Source: Methylobacterium isbiliense (GTDB lineage Bacteria > Pseudomonadota > Alphaproteobacteria > Rhizobiales > Beijerinckiaceae). From it: a stretch of DNA of 64,000 bases. Location of the stretch: positions 1 to 64,000 of the forward strand of contig NZ_BPQQ01000003.1 in assembly GCF_022179325.1 (NCBI RefSeq). The letters run 5' to 3'. The notes beneath the pieces were generated by a model, which saw only the letters and a list, made by a program, of their open reading frames with translations, had not been told where the DNA came from and did not search any database. How positions within the stretch are numbered: position 1 is the stretch's first letter; each line of letters begins with the position of its first letter. The position numbers were made by a program, and so were the translations under genes. Of the stretch, positions 1 to 8,339 are shown piece after piece.

Positions 1-131
1 ATCAAGCGGAGACGGTCTCAGCAAGCCCGCTCGGTGGAGCCCAAGGCTTCACACGACGGAGCGAAGCCCACATCCGCCATCCCGAAGGGATCAAGCGGAT
101 GGGGTAAGAGACCGGGGCCGGGGGGAGCTGC

Positions 132-569
132 ATGGCGATCGAGGACAGGCTGCGCGAGCGGCTGGGCAAGGCCGAGGCGCTGCTGGCGGGCGCGGCGACG
201 GCGGGCGAGCGGGATGCCGCGGAGGCGGCGGTGCGGCGGCTGCGGGCCCGCCTCGCGGAGGCCGGGCACCGGGAGCCGCCCACCGAGCTGAAGCTCTCGC
301 TGCCGGATGCGTGGTCGGTGAGCCTGTTTCTGGCGCTGTGCCGCCGCTACGGCCTGCGCCCCTACCGCTACGCCCGCCAGCGGCGCACCACCGTGATGGT
401 GCGCGCGCCGCGCTCGTTCTTCGACACGGTGGTCTGGCCCCAGTTCGCCGCCCTGCACGAGGAGCTGGCGGCCTATTTCGCCGAGACCACCGACCGGCTG
501 ATCCGCGAGGCGATCCACGGCGACACGGCGGAGGCCGAGACCGTGCCGGAGGCGCTGCCGGGGCGGTGA
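132..569 (+). CDS. Conserved hypothetical protein, 145 aa
   Basis: A 145-residue soluble protein that I do not recognise. The first 50 residues are rich in Ala, Arg and Glu and look helical. The centre (residues 55-110) is a compact mixed region with the motif LFLALCRRYGLRPYRYARQR, followed by a basic stretch and aromatic residues around FFDTVVWPQF. No signal peptide or membrane segment is visible. A purine-rich GGGGGGAGC lies just before the ATG. It stands alone on the plus strand, converging on the TrmH-type gene only 6 bases away. The real reading frame is supported by codon use and by the fit of start and stop; the function is unknown. Confidence 0.7.
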   Translation: MAIEDRLRERLGKAEALLAGAATAGERDAAEAAVRRLRARLAEAGHREPPTELKLSLPDAWSVSLFLALCRRYGLRPYRYARQRRTTVMVRAPRSFFDTVVWPQFAALHEELAAYFAETTDRLIREAIHGDTAEAETVPEALPGR

Positions 570-575
570 GGGCCC

Positions 576-1412
576 TCACGCCCGGTCCTGGGCCGGCAGC
601 CGCCCGCCGCCGAGGCGGTGGAGCGCCACGGCGCCGGCCACCGCGACGTTCAGCGAATCGACCCCCGGCGCCATCGGGATGCCGACGCGGCGCGCCCGCG
701 CCATCAGCCCCTCGGGCAGGCCGGTGCCCTCGGTGCCGAGCAGCAGCAGCGCGCGGGGCAGGGGCGGCAGGGCCGCGATGTCCTCGGCCCCCGGCGTGAG
801 CGCCACCGGCACGAGGGCATGGCGGGCGCAGAGGTCGAGGAGGGCCGCCCCGTCCGGCACCCGCCCGAACGGCACCGTGAGGCTGGTGCCGGCCGAGACC
901 CGGATCGCCTTGCGGTAGAGCGGGTCGCAGGTGGCGGCGTCCATGAGCACGCCGTCCGCCCCGAAGGCGGCGGCGTTGCGGAAGAGCCCGCCGACATTGT
1001 CGTGGTTCGTCAGGCCCACGAGACCGACGAGGAGCGCCGGCCCGTCCGGCACGAGGGCGTCCGGATCGGCGACCGGGCCGCCGCGGCCGATCGCCAGCAC
1101 GCCGCGGTGGATCGGGAAGCCCGCGACCGCGCTCATCACCGGGCGGGCCGCGAGGTAGACCGGCGCGTCGCAGGCCGCCAGCGCCGGCTCCAGGGCGGGC
1201 AGGCGCTCGGGCGCGAGCAGGACCGATTCGGTGCGGAAGCGCGAGCGCCCGGAGAGCAGCACCCGCAGCACCACCTCGCCCTCCGCCACGAACCGGCCCT
1301 GGCGGCCCACGAGGTCGCGCTCGCGGATCGCCGCGTAGGGCGCGAGGCGCGGGTCGGCGGGATCGTCGATCGGGATCGGGCGCAATGCCGTGGCGAGCTC
1401 GGCCCGCCTCAC
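576..1412 (-). CDS. TrmH/SpoU-family RNA methyltransferase
   Basis: SAM-dependent RNA 2'-O-ribose methyltransferase of the SPOUT (TrmH) class, 278 aa. The three SpoU motifs are visible: NHDNVGGLFRNAAAFGAD near residue 145, LLLGTEGTGLP near 225, and the knot motif SLNVAVAGAVALH near 250. The first 100 residues form the usual substrate-binding extension. The GTG start is chosen because it overlaps the TGA of the upstream MaoC gene as GTGA, which suggests translational coupling. The family modifies tRNA or 23S rRNA; the exact target cannot be told from sequence alone. Confidence 0.88.
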   Translation of the reverse strand: MRRAELATALRPIPIDDPADPRLAPYAAIRERDLVGRQGRFVAEGEVVLRVLLSGRSRFRTESVLLAPERLPALEPALAACDAPVYLAARPVMSAVAGFPIHRGVLAIGRGGPVADPDALVPDGPALLVGLVGLTNHDNVGGLFRNAAAFGADGVLMDAATCDPLYRKAIRVSAGTSLTVPFGRVPDGAALLDLCARHALVPVALTPGAEDIAALPPLPRALLLLGTEGTGLPEGLMARARRVGIPMAPGVDSLNVAVAGAVALHRLGGGRLPAQDRA

Positions 1413-1873
1413 CCCTTGGGGCGCGCCGCCAGGGGATCGGCCTCGGCCTTGGTCGGCACCTTCACCAGCGCCTCCCCGTCGAGCACGGTCTCGCCGTTCA
1501 CCGCGCAGGTGCAGGTGAGGCGGGCGCGCCGCCGCTCGGGCACCAGCTCGGCCACCTCGACCGTGACCTCGACCGTGTCGCCGATGCGCACGGGCGCGCG
1601 GAAGTTCAGGCTCTGGCTGATGTAGACCGCCCCGGGCCCCGGCAGGCGCGTGCCGAGCACCGCCGAGATCAGGCCCGCCGTGTAGAGGCCATGGGCGATG
1701 CGGGTGCCGAAGGGGGTGCGCGCCGCGAAATGCTCGGAGAGGTGGATCGGGTTGCGGTCGCCCGTGATCTCCGCGAAGCCGACCACGTCCGAGGAGGAGA
1801 TGGTCTTCGTCAGGGTCTCCGACATCCCGACGGCGAGGTCCTCGAAGTACAGAACGCGCAGTTCGGGCAGCAT
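1409..1873 (-). CDS. MaoC-family (R)-specific enoyl-CoA hydratase-like protein
   Basis: A single hot-dog-fold domain of 154 aa that resembles PhaJ/MaoC hydratases, which add water to enoyl-CoA in fatty-acid or polyhydroxyalkanoate metabolism. The hydratase signature is visible around residues 30-50 as FAEITGDRNPIHLSEHFA, with the catalytic Asp and His, followed by the GTRIAHGLYTAGL segment. The ATG is preceded by a good GGGAGAG site. The gene overlaps the downstream methyltransferase by 4 bases, so the two are probably one transcript. The exact substrate is unknown. Confidence 0.85.
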   Translation of the reverse strand: MLPELRVLYFEDLAVGMSETLTKTISSSDVVGFAEITGDRNPIHLSEHFAARTPFGTRIAHGLYTAGLISAVLGTRLPGPGAVYISQSLNFRAPVRIGDTVEVTVEVAELVPERRRARLTCTCAVNGETVLDGEALVKVPTKAEADPLAARPKG

Positions 1874-2020
1874 CGGCGTCTCTCCCTGTGGCCTTGAGGC
1901 CGGCATTGCACAGGGGAATCCGCGAATCCAGTGGCGAAAGGTCGAGGGACCGGCGGCTCCCGCGCTGGCCTTGGGCGGGGCGCCGGGGCATAGACGCGCC
2001 GGTCCCTCCCGGAGACGTCC

Positions 2021-2632
2021 GTGTCCCCCAGCCCAGAATCCTCCGGCCTGCGCCGGGCCGTCGGCCTCGTGGCGGCGCTCAACCTCGGCTATTTCGGCAT
2101 CGAGGCCGCGGTGGCGCTCGCCATCGGGTCGGTGTCGCTCATCGCCGACAGCGTCGACTTCCTGGAGGATGCGGCCCTCAACCTGCTGATCCTGGCCGGG
2201 CTCGGCTGGAGCCTCGCGGCGCGGGCCAGGCTCGGCACCGTGATGGCCGGCATCCTGCTCCTGCCGGGCCTCGCCACGCTCTGGACCGCGTTCCACAAGA
2301 TCGCGGATTTCGCAGCCCCCGCGCCCGTGCCGCTGACGCTGGCGGGCCTCGGCGCGCTCGCCGTGAACCTCACCTGCGCGCTGATCCTCGCCCGCCACCG
2401 CGGCGGCAGCGGCAGCCTGACCAAGGCGGCCTTCCTGTCGGCCCGCAACGACGCCTACGCCAACCTCGCGATCATCGCCGCAGGGCTCCTGACCGCCGCG
2501 ACCCTCTCGCCCTGGCCCGACATCGTGGTCGGCCTCGGCATCGCGGCGCTCAACGCGGATGCGGCCCGCGAGGTCTGGGAGGCCGCCCGCGCCGAGGGGC
2601 GCGCCGCGCGCGGCGAGGCGCCCGAGGCATGA
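2021..2632 (+). CDS. Short cation diffusion facilitator (CDF) transporter
   Basis: Inner-membrane divalent-cation/proton antiporter of the CDF family, 203 aa. Roughly six hydrophobic segments can be seen. The metal-site motif ADSVDFLED lies in the second segment (residues 45-55) and a matching NDAYAN motif in the fifth. It is shorter than the usual 300 aa because it lacks the cytoplasmic C-terminal domain, so it resembles the short CDF subgroup. The GTG start follows a GGAG site. Its stop overlaps the next ATG as ATGA, coupling it to the phosphoesterase. Zn, Co or Fe are possible substrates. Confidence 0.85.
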   Translation: MSPSPESSGLRRAVGLVAALNLGYFGIEAAVALAIGSVSLIADSVDFLEDAALNLLILAGLGWSLAARARLGTVMAGILLLPGLATLWTAFHKIADFAAPAPVPLTLAGLGALAVNLTCALILARHRGGSGSLTKAAFLSARNDAYANLAIIAAGLLTAATLSPWPDIVVGLGIAALNADAAREVWEAARAEGRAARGEAPEA

Positions 2633-3501
2633 CGCCGGCCCGCCCGCGCCGGCCCCTGCGCCTGTTTCCGATCTCAGACCTGCACCTCGAACGCCGCCGC
2701 CCCGCCGCCATCCCGGCCCCCGTCGCGCCCTTCGACGTGCTGGTCTGCGCGGGCGACGTCTGGGAGGGCGAGCCCGCGCGGGGGCTCGCCGTGCTCCTCG
2801 GCCTCGCGGGCGAGCGCCCGCTGGTGCTGGTGCCGGGCAACCACGAGCACTATGCGCCCGGGGGCGACCCGCGCACCGCGCCGGAGCTGCTCGGCGCCCT
2901 CGACGCCGCGGTGCGCGAGACCAACGCCGCCGCGGGCCGGACCCGGGTGGCGCTGCTGCGGGCGGGGGCCGCGACCGTGATCGGGGGCGTGCGCTTCGTC
3001 GGCGCGACGCTCTGGAGCGACTGGTCGCTCGCCGGGCGCTGGCTCGCCCCCGACGCGCCGGACCGCCCCGCCGATCCGGTCGCCTTCGCGGCCGCCCGCA
3101 TGACCGACCCGGTGACGGGCTCGCGCGAGTACCGGGCGATCCGGCAGGGGGACGGCACCGCCTGGACCCCGCAGGCCGCGATGGCGGCCCATGCGGAGGA
3201 CCGGGCGCGCCTCGCGGCGGCGCTGGCCCGGCCGCATGCCGGCCCCACCGTCGCGGTCACGCACCACCCGCCGATCGCCGAGGCGGCGGACCGCTACCGC
3301 GACGCGCCGGGCGTGCCCTGGTGGGTGCCGGCCTTCTACGCCACGACGCTCCTGGCCGATCTGCCCGCCGCCGACCGGCCGGCGGCCTGGATCTCCGGCC
3401 ACTTCCATGCCGGCCACGACATGCGGCTGCACGGCACGCGCTGCGTGGCGAACCCGGTGGAGGGCGCAGGCTGCGATCCGGCGCTGATCGTGGCGGTGTG
3501 A
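2629..3501 (+). CDS. Metallophosphoesterase (calcineurin-like)
   Basis: A 290-aa dimetal phosphoesterase. The ordered metal-ligand motifs are visible: SDLHLE (residue ~17), AGDVW (~41), PGNHEHY (~70), THHPP (~208) and GHFHAGHD (~260). No signal peptide is seen, so it is probably cytoplasmic. The ATG overlaps the stop of the CDF gene. The family hydrolyses phosphomonoesters, phosphodiesters or nucleotides, and the substrate here is not predictable. Pairing with a metal transporter may reflect metal supply, but this is only inference. Confidence 0.87.
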   Translation: MTPARPRRPLRLFPISDLHLERRRPAAIPAPVAPFDVLVCAGDVWEGEPARGLAVLLGLAGERPLVLVPGNHEHYAPGGDPRTAPELLGALDAAVRETNAAAGRTRVALLRAGAATVIGGVRFVGATLWSDWSLAGRWLAPDAPDRPADPVAFAAARMTDPVTGSREYRAIRQGDGTAWTPQAAMAAHAEDRARLAAALARPHAGPTVAVTHHPPIAEAADRYRDAPGVPWWVPAFYATTLLADLPAADRPAAWISGHFHAGHDMRLHGTRCVANPVEGAGCDPALIVAV

Positions 3502-3519
3502 CCGTCTGCCGGGTCACGG

Positions 3520-3689
3520 GCCGGTTCAGAGTATGGCGCAGCGGGGGCAGGGCAGATCGACTACGCCCGGGCTACCGGGTGTACTTCACGCGGCGCGGTG
3601 CCGCGATCGTGATTCTGCGGTGCGGCGGCGACAAGCGCACGCAGGATCAGGACATCCGCCTCGCCCGATCCCTTGCCAGCCAGGAGTGA
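3520..3689 (+). pseudogene. Truncated RelE/HigB-type toxin remnant
   Basis: Only the C-terminal half of an addiction-module killer protein is readable: PGYRVYFTRRGAAIVILRCG, then GGDKRTQDQDI and a helical tail ending at the TGA. This matches the normal C-terminus of the roughly 100-aa HigB/RelE family. The N-terminal half is missing, and just upstream the expected RIDYGPGYR motif is split between two frames (QIDY in one frame, PGYR in the next), which indicates a one-base frameshift. The remnant begins only a few bases after the phosphoesterase stop and is followed 5 bases later by an intact antitoxin. Confidence 0.7.
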
Positions 3690-3694
3690 CGATC

Positions 3695-3991
3695 ATGGCC
3701 CTCGAAACCCTGTCCTGGGATACCGCCGACAGCCTCGATACCCCTGAGCGCATCGCCCTCTCCATCGAGGCCGTGCTGGAGGATGGCGACCCGGCTCTGA
3801 TCGCTGCCGCGATCGGAGATGTGGCGCGGGCCAAGGGCATGTCGCAGGTGGCGCAGAAGGCCGGCCTCTCCCGCGAGGCCATGTACCGGGCGCTGTCAGA
3901 GGACGGGAATCCCCGGCTCACCACGCTGATGGCGGTCCTGAAGGCCCTCGGCCTTCGACTCACGGTGACGCCGGCGAACCGGACGGCCTGA
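3695..3991 (+). CDS. HigA-like antitoxin (addiction module antidote, HTH)
   Basis: A 98-aa DNA-binding antidote of the probable-addiction-module family. The helix-turn-helix spans roughly residues 48-90 (MSQVAQKAGLSREAMYRALS, then NPRLTTLMAVLKALGL). In this family it neutralises the RelE/HigB toxin and represses its own promoter. The ATG has a GGAG site 8 bases upstream that lies inside the end of the toxin remnant. Because the toxin is broken, this looks like an orphan antitoxin that could still act as a repressor or protect against related toxins. Confidence 0.85.
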   Translation: MALETLSWDTADSLDTPERIALSIEAVLEDGDPALIAAAIGDVARAKGMSQVAQKAGLSREAMYRALSEDGNPRLTTLMAVLKALGLRLTVTPANRTA

Positions 3992-4116
3992 CGCGCGTCA
4001 GGCGCGCTCCATCCGGCCACGGCACGCCTGGACGCCCCAGGACCCGGGTGGCAGAGTGCTCCCAAGGCAGCGCGGGCCGTCACGGCCGAGACGCTGCCGC
4101 ACGGGAGGAGACCGAC

Positions 4117-5340
4117 GTGAAGAGCGACACCCCGACCCTGCGTCGGCGCACGCTGCTGGCCGGTGCGGCCGGCGCGGCGGCGGCCGGGCTCGCCGGCCCG
4201 GAGACGGCCGCAGCGCAGGAGAAGGCGCCGGAGACGAAGCCCGGCGCGCTGCCGGACTACGTCGCCTGGAAGGACGGCGGCACGCTGATCGTCCACTCCG
4301 ACAAGACCCTGGAGACGCGGCGCGAGGCGTTCGGCACCGGCCTCATCACCCCGGCGAACCGGCTCTACATCCGCAACAACGTGAATCCGCCCTCCGCGGC
4401 GATCCTGGCCGACCGGGACGCCTGGACGGTCGAGATCGGCGGCGTGAAGGAGCCGCGCCGGATCTCTCTGCGCGAGCTCAAGGGCCTGGGGCTCGAATCG
4501 GTCGCGACGGTGCTGCAATGCTCCGGCAACGGGCGGAAGTACTTCCAGGACGGGCTGACGGGCGGCCAGAAGATCAGCGGCACGCCCTGGACGGTGGGGG
4601 CTGCGGGCTGCGTGATCTGGAGCGGCGTGCCGCTGCGGGCGGTGGTCGAGGCCCTCGGCGGTCCGCAGGACGGCGTGCGCTTCATCACCGGCACCGGGGG
4701 CGAGGAGATCCCGCCCGGCCTCAAGCCGAAGGACATCGTGGTCGAGCGCTCGGTGCCGCTCGCCACCCTCGACACGGTGCTGCTCGCCTGGGAGATGAAC
4801 GGCGAGCCCCTGTCGCTGGCCCATGGCGGGCCGCTGCGGATGGTCGTGCCGGGCTACTCGGGCGTGAACAACGTCAAGTACGTGAAGGCGGTGGCGCTGA
4901 CCCCCGCCGAGACGGACGCCAAGATCCAGGCGGCGAGCTACCGCATGCACGGGGTCGGCGAAAAGCCCGCCCCGACCCAGCCGCCGGTCTGGGAGCAGCC
5001 GGTGCGCTCGTGGATCACCACGCCGCTCGCGACCGTCGCGGCCGGCCGCGTGCAGGTCGCGGGCGTGGCGTTCGGGGGCGTGAACGCGGTGCGCGGCGTC
5101 GAGGTCTCGGCCGACGGCGGGGCGACGTGGGTGCCCGCGCGCCTCGTCGGCCCCGATCTCGGCCGCTTCGCCTGGCGGCTGTTCGCGGCCTCCCTCGATC
5201 TTGCGCCCGGCCGCCACGTGCTCGCCAGCCGCGCCACCGACGCGGCCGGTGCCGTGCAGCCCGAGGACACGCCCGCGAACGGCGGCGGCTACAGCCACAA
5301 CGGCTGGCGCGGCCCGGCCGTGGCGATCACCGCCACGTGA
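4117..5340 (+). CDS. Periplasmic sulfite dehydrogenase, molybdenum subunit (SorA-like)
   Basis: A 407-aa molybdopterin enzyme of the sulfite-oxidase family, predicted to oxidise sulfite to sulfate in the periplasm. A twin-arginine signal (LRRRTLLAGAAG) covers the first 35 residues. The oxidoreductase molybdopterin domain includes the Mo-ligating Cys135 in VLQCSGNGRKYF and the motif HGGPLRMVVPGYSG. The C-terminal Mo-co dimerisation domain starts near residue 300. The GTG start follows a strong GGGAGGAG. The stop overlaps the start of a c-type cytochrome gene, as expected for a SorAB pair. SoxC-like sulfane dehydrogenase is the main alternative, but no sox cluster is present here. Confidence 0.85.
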   Translation: MKSDTPTLRRRTLLAGAAGAAAAGLAGPETAAAQEKAPETKPGALPDYVAWKDGGTLIVHSDKTLETRREAFGTGLITPANRLYIRNNVNPPSAAILADRDAWTVEIGGVKEPRRISLRELKGLGLESVATVLQCSGNGRKYFQDGLTGGQKISGTPWTVGAAGCVIWSGVPLRAVVEALGGPQDGVRFITGTGGEEIPPGLKPKDIVVERSVPLATLDTVLLAWEMNGEPLSLAHGGPLRMVVPGYSGVNNVKYVKAVALTPAETDAKIQAASYRMHGVGEKPAPTQPPVWEQPVRSWITTPLATVAAGRVQVAGVAFGGVNAVRGVEVSADGGATWVPARLVGPDLGRFAWRLFAASLDLAPGRHVLASRATDAAGAVQPEDTPANGGGYSHNGWRGPAVAITAT

Positions 5341-5669
5341 GGGCGCGCCGTCGGCGCCGGCTGCTGGCCGCGGCGCTCCTCCTGCCGCTCGCGCCCGCGC
5401 CCGGCCGCGCGGACCCGGCGCTCGATCTCGGCCGCCGGGTCTTCCTGGAACTGGCCGAGCCGCGCTGCGGGCTGTGCCACGCCCTGGCCGAGGCCGGAAC
5501 GACCGGACAGGTCGGCCCCGCCCTCGACGGCCTGACGCCCGATGCCGCGCGGGTGAAGGCGGCGGTGGTCAACGGCATCGGCGTGATGCCGGCCTTCGAG
5601 GACCTCACCCCGGAGCAGGTCGAGGCGGTCGCGCACTACGTCGCGACGGTGGCGGGCCGGGGGCGGTGA
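5337..5669 (+). CDS. c-type cytochrome subunit of sulfite dehydrogenase (SorB-like)
   Basis: A 110-aa exported monoheme cytochrome c that would accept electrons from the preceding molybdenum enzyme. A short Arg-rich signal peptide covers about 24 residues. The heme site is C44-x-x-C47-H48 (CGLCH), and a likely axial Met lies in GVMPAFEDL near residue 83. The GTG start overlaps the upstream TGA (GTGA), so the two subunits are probably translated together. Identification as SorB rests on this coupling; the cytochrome on its own would be generic. Confidence 0.83.
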   Translation: MRARRRRRLLAAALLLPLAPAPGRADPALDLGRRVFLELAEPRCGLCHALAEAGTTGQVGPALDGLTPDAARVKAAVVNGIGVMPAFEDLTPEQVEAVAHYVATVAGRGR

Positions 5670-5754
5670 GCGCAGCCGGGCACCGGCGGGGCTTGGCGCC
5701 GGGCGCCGCCCCCTCCCGACGGCCGTCCCGCATCGCCCGCGAGAAAGGGTGTCC

Positions 5755-5976
5755 ATGAACGGATTTCTGGCGGTCGTGCTGATCTGCGCCAACACCGTCC
5801 CGGTCCAGGCTTGCGAGGAGGCGACGGCCACCGACGTGTTGAAGACGAAGGTGGCCAGCGAGATCGGCTGCGCCACCGGCTGGCAGGAGATCATCGCCCG
5901 CTCGGAGGTGCGCGAGGGGATCGGGCGGAGCGCCTATCTGAAGACGCAGTGCCGGCGGATCCGGGCGGGCGGGTGA
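5755..5976 (+). CDS. Small exported hypothetical protein, 73 aa
   Basis: A 73-aa protein with a hydrophobic N-terminus (MNGFLAVVLICANTVPVQAC) that looks like a signal peptide ending near residue 18. Three Cys residues follow, at about 20, 39 and 65, which could form disulfides or one could be lipidated. The ATG at 5755 is preferred over a GTG two codons earlier because a GAAAGG site lies 7 bases upstream. I do not recognise the family. It converges on the pterin dehydratase gene with 7 bases between the stops. Confidence 0.6.
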   Translation: MNGFLAVVLICANTVPVQACEEATATDVLKTKVASEIGCATGWQEIIARSEVREGIGRSAYLKTQCRRIRAGG

Positions 5977-5983
5977 GGGGAGC

Positions 5984-6361
5984 CTACTTGTCGTACTTGA
6001 TGTAGGCGAAGCGCGGGTCGGTGGGCGTGCCTTCGAGGGCGCCGCCCTCCAGCCCCGGCTGCCAGCCCACCACCTCCTCGATCTTGCGCGCCAGCGCCAT
6101 GTCCTTCTCGGTCAGGCCCTTGGCCGAATGGGTGGTGAGGCGCACCTCCACCCAGGCGTAGGAGGCGGTGAGGTCGGGATGGTGCCACGCGGCCTCGGCG
6201 AGGTGCCCGACCGTGTTGATCACCATCAGGGTGCCCTTCCAGCTGTTGGTCTTGAAGGTGCGCTTGATCCAGCCGTCCTCGTAGTGCCACGCGGGCAACT
6301 CGCGGGCGAGGCGCTCGGAGATCTGGCTCGGATCCAGGACGGCGTCGCGGGTGGCGGACAT
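5984..6361 (-). CDS. Pterin-4a-carbinolamine dehydratase (PhhB/DCoH family)
   Basis: A 125-aa protein of the 4a-hydroxytetrahydrobiopterin dehydratase family, which removes water from 4a-hydroxypterins. The signature is visible as AAWHHPDLTASYAWVEV followed by THSAKGLTEKD. It is slightly longer than the usual 95-110 aa because of a C-terminal tail ending in YIKYDK. A GAGGAGA site precedes the ATG. In bacteria the enzyme usually serves phenylalanine hydroxylase, but no phhA is nearby. In methylotrophs such genes can also be linked to pterin cofactor metabolism; that link here is inference. Confidence 0.88.
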   Translation of the reverse strand: MSATRDAVLDPSQISERLARELPAWHYEDGWIKRTFKTNSWKGTLMVINTVGHLAEAAWHHPDLTASYAWVEVRLTTHSAKGLTEKDMALARKIEEVVGWQPGLEGGALEGTPTDPRFAYIKYDK

Positions 6362-6592
6362 GGGTGTCTCCTCGTCGGGACGATCGACCGGCGGATGACC
6401 AAAGTACGGGTGCCCGCCGGGGCGGCTTGCGCCCAAAGGAGAGGCGGCGGGTCGCGCCGATCGGCTGCTGCCGAAAAGGTGAAGACTCGCGCCGCGTTGC
6501 GCAAGCGGCCGCGGTGGACGGCGGGGGCGGCGATCCTTACCTCCGACGCACACGCGGCGGCCCGGCGGCCGCTCGGATCAGGGAGGTGCGCC

Positions 6593-7570
6593 ATGCTCTC
6601 ACGGCGCGGGCTGCTGGCGGCGGCCGCGCTCTGGCCTCTGCCGCTTCGGGCGGCCGAGGGCGGCGCGCTGCGGGTGGGCGTTCTGCCCTTCGGCACGGTC
6701 TCGTGGGAGGCCGCGGTGATCAAGGAGCGCCGGCTCGACGCCGCGCAGGGCTTTTCCCTCGACAGTCTGAAACTCGCCGGCAACGACGCCGCCCGCATCG
6801 CCTTCCAGGGCGCGCAGGTGGACACGATCGTCTCCGACCTGCTCTGGGCCGCCCGCCTGCGGGCCGAGGGGCGGCCGGTGAAGTTCCTGCCCTATTCCAG
6901 CACCGAGGGCGCCCTGATGGTGGCGGGCGACAGCCCGCTGCGCTCGCTGGCCGACCTCGCGGGCAAGCGCCTCGGGGTCGCCGGGGGGGCGCTCGACAAG
7001 ACGTGGCTCCTGCTCAAGGCCCGGGCGCAGGAGCGGGAGGGAATCGACCTCGACCGCGCCGCCCGGCCGGCCTTCGGGGCACCGCCGCTGCTGATGCAGA
7101 AGCTGCAGGCGGGCGAACTCGATGCCGCGCTCCTCTACTGGACCTTCTGCGCGCGGCTGGAGGCCAAGGGCTTCCGGCGGCTGATCACCGCCGATGAGAT
7201 CGCCCGCTCGCTCGGGGTCGAGGGGCCGATCGCGCTCCTCGGCTACGTGTTCGAGGAGAGCCTGCTGCAGCGCCGGCCCGGGGCGATCGCGGCCTTCGCG
7301 CGGGCCTCGCGGCAGGCCAAGGAGGCGCTGGCCGGAGACGAGGGCGCCTGGGCTACGGTGCGCCCGCTGATGGCGGCGGAGGACGAGCCCACCTTCGCGA
7401 CCCTCCGGCGCGACTTCCTGGCCGGCATCCCGCGCCGGACCATCGCGGCCGAGCGCGCGGACGCGGAGCGGCTCTACGCGGTGCTGGCCCGGCTCGGCGG
7501 CGAGCGGCTCGTCGGGGCCGCCACGGCGCTGCCGGAGGGCCTGTACTTCGACGGCGCGCCCAATGGCTGA
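6593..7570 (+). CDS. ABC transporter substrate-binding protein (NMT1/SsuA-like)
   Basis: A 325-aa periplasmic binding protein of the nitrate/sulfonate/taurine type. The N-terminus SRRGLLAAAALWPL is a Tat-like signal cleaved near residue 20. The binding fold begins LRVGVLPFGTVSWEAAVI and includes the family segment LADLAGKRLGVAGG near residue 120. A GGGAGG site lies 7 bases before the ATG. It is followed by a permease and an ATPase, so this is a complete importer. Its position directly upstream of the methanol dehydrogenase locus suggests a role in methylotrophy, for example uptake of a metal chelate or sulfur compound, but the substrate is unknown. Confidence 0.85.
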   Translation: MLSRRGLLAAAALWPLPLRAAEGGALRVGVLPFGTVSWEAAVIKERRLDAAQGFSLDSLKLAGNDAARIAFQGAQVDTIVSDLLWAARLRAEGRPVKFLPYSSTEGALMVAGDSPLRSLADLAGKRLGVAGGALDKTWLLLKARAQEREGIDLDRAARPAFGAPPLLMQKLQAGELDAALLYWTFCARLEAKGFRRLITADEIARSLGVEGPIALLGYVFEESLLQRRPGAIAAFARASRQAKEALAGDEGAWATVRPLMAAEDEPTFATLRRDFLAGIPRRTIAAERADAERLYAVLARLGGERLVGAATALPEGLYFDGAPNG

Positions 7571-7604
7571 GACCCGCCCGCGCCCGGCGGGAGCGTGAGC
7601 CGGC

Positions 7605-8339
7605 ATGGCCGTCGCGACCCGTCTCCTCTCGGCGCTGCTGCTGCTCGCGGCGTGGTGGGCCGCGTCGCGCTTCACCGACCTGCGCACCCTGCCGTCGCCC
7701 GAGGCGGTGGCGGCCTTCGTGGTGCGCGAGACGCAGAGCGGGGACCTGCCGCGCAACGTCGGCATCACGCTCGCCCGCGTGGCGGCCTCGTTCCTGCTCG
7801 CGATGGCGACCGGAGCGCTGCTCGGCATCCTGCTCGGGCGCTCCCGGTCCGCCGACCGGCTCCTCGACACGCCGCTCCTCGTCCTCCTCAACACGCCCGC
7901 GCTGGTGATCACCGTCCTGGCCTATATCTGGCTCGGCCTGACCGAGACCGCGGCGATCCTGGCAGTGGCGCTCAACAAGATGCCGAACGTCGCGGTGATC
8001 ATGCGCGAGGGCGCGCGCGGGCTCGATCCGGGCCTGGAGGAGATGGCGCGGGCCTTCCGGTACGACCGCCGCACCTGGATCCGCCACGTGCTGCTGCCGC
8101 AGCTCGAGCCCTTCGCGGTGGCGGCGGCCCGCTCGGGCCTCTCGCTCGCCTGGAAGATCGTGCTGGTGGTCGAGCTGCTCGGGCGCCCGAACGGGGTGGG
8201 CTACGCCATCTCCTACTACTTCCAGCTCTTCGACGTGACCGCCCTGTTCGGCTACAGCCTCGTGTTCAGCGCCGTGATGCTCGCGGCCGACACCCTCCTG
8301 CTCCAGCCCCTCGACGCCCATGCCCGACGCTGGCGCTGA
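7605..8339 (+). CDS. ABC transporter permease (SsuC/TauC-like)
   Basis: A 244-aa inner-membrane permease with about six hydrophobic segments. The conserved cytoplasmic EAA loop, which contacts the ATPase, is visible near residues 143-165 as GLEEMARAFRYDRRTWIRHV. The ATG is preceded by GGGAG. The gene lies 34 bases after the binding-protein gene, and its end overlaps the ATPase start by 20 bases. Together the three genes form one importer operon of the nitrate/sulfonate/taurine class. Confidence 0.86.
   Translation: MAVATRLLSALLLLAAWWAASRFTDLRTLPSPEAVAAFVVRETQSGDLPRNVGITLARVAASFLLAMATGALLGILLGRSRSADRLLDTPLLVLLNTPALVITVLAYIWLGLTETAAILAVALNKMPNVAVIMREGARGLDPGLEEMARAFRYDRRTWIRHVLLPQLEPFAVAAARSGLSLAWKIVLVVELLGRPNGVGYAISYYFQLFDVTALFGYSLVFSAVMLAADTLLLQPLDAHARRWR

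Noticed and set aside
1-131. Hairpin-like sequence (CATCCGC...GCGGATG around 72-99) and repeated ATCAAGCGGA at 1 and 89
   Set aside because: The window edge cuts the context; it may belong to a repeat or terminator of an upstream gene, but one partial copy is not enough to call.
2559-3689. A 376-codon frame ending in the toxin remnant
   Set aside because: Most of it is out-of-frame shadow of the metallophosphoesterase; only the last 50 or so codons resemble a real toxin.
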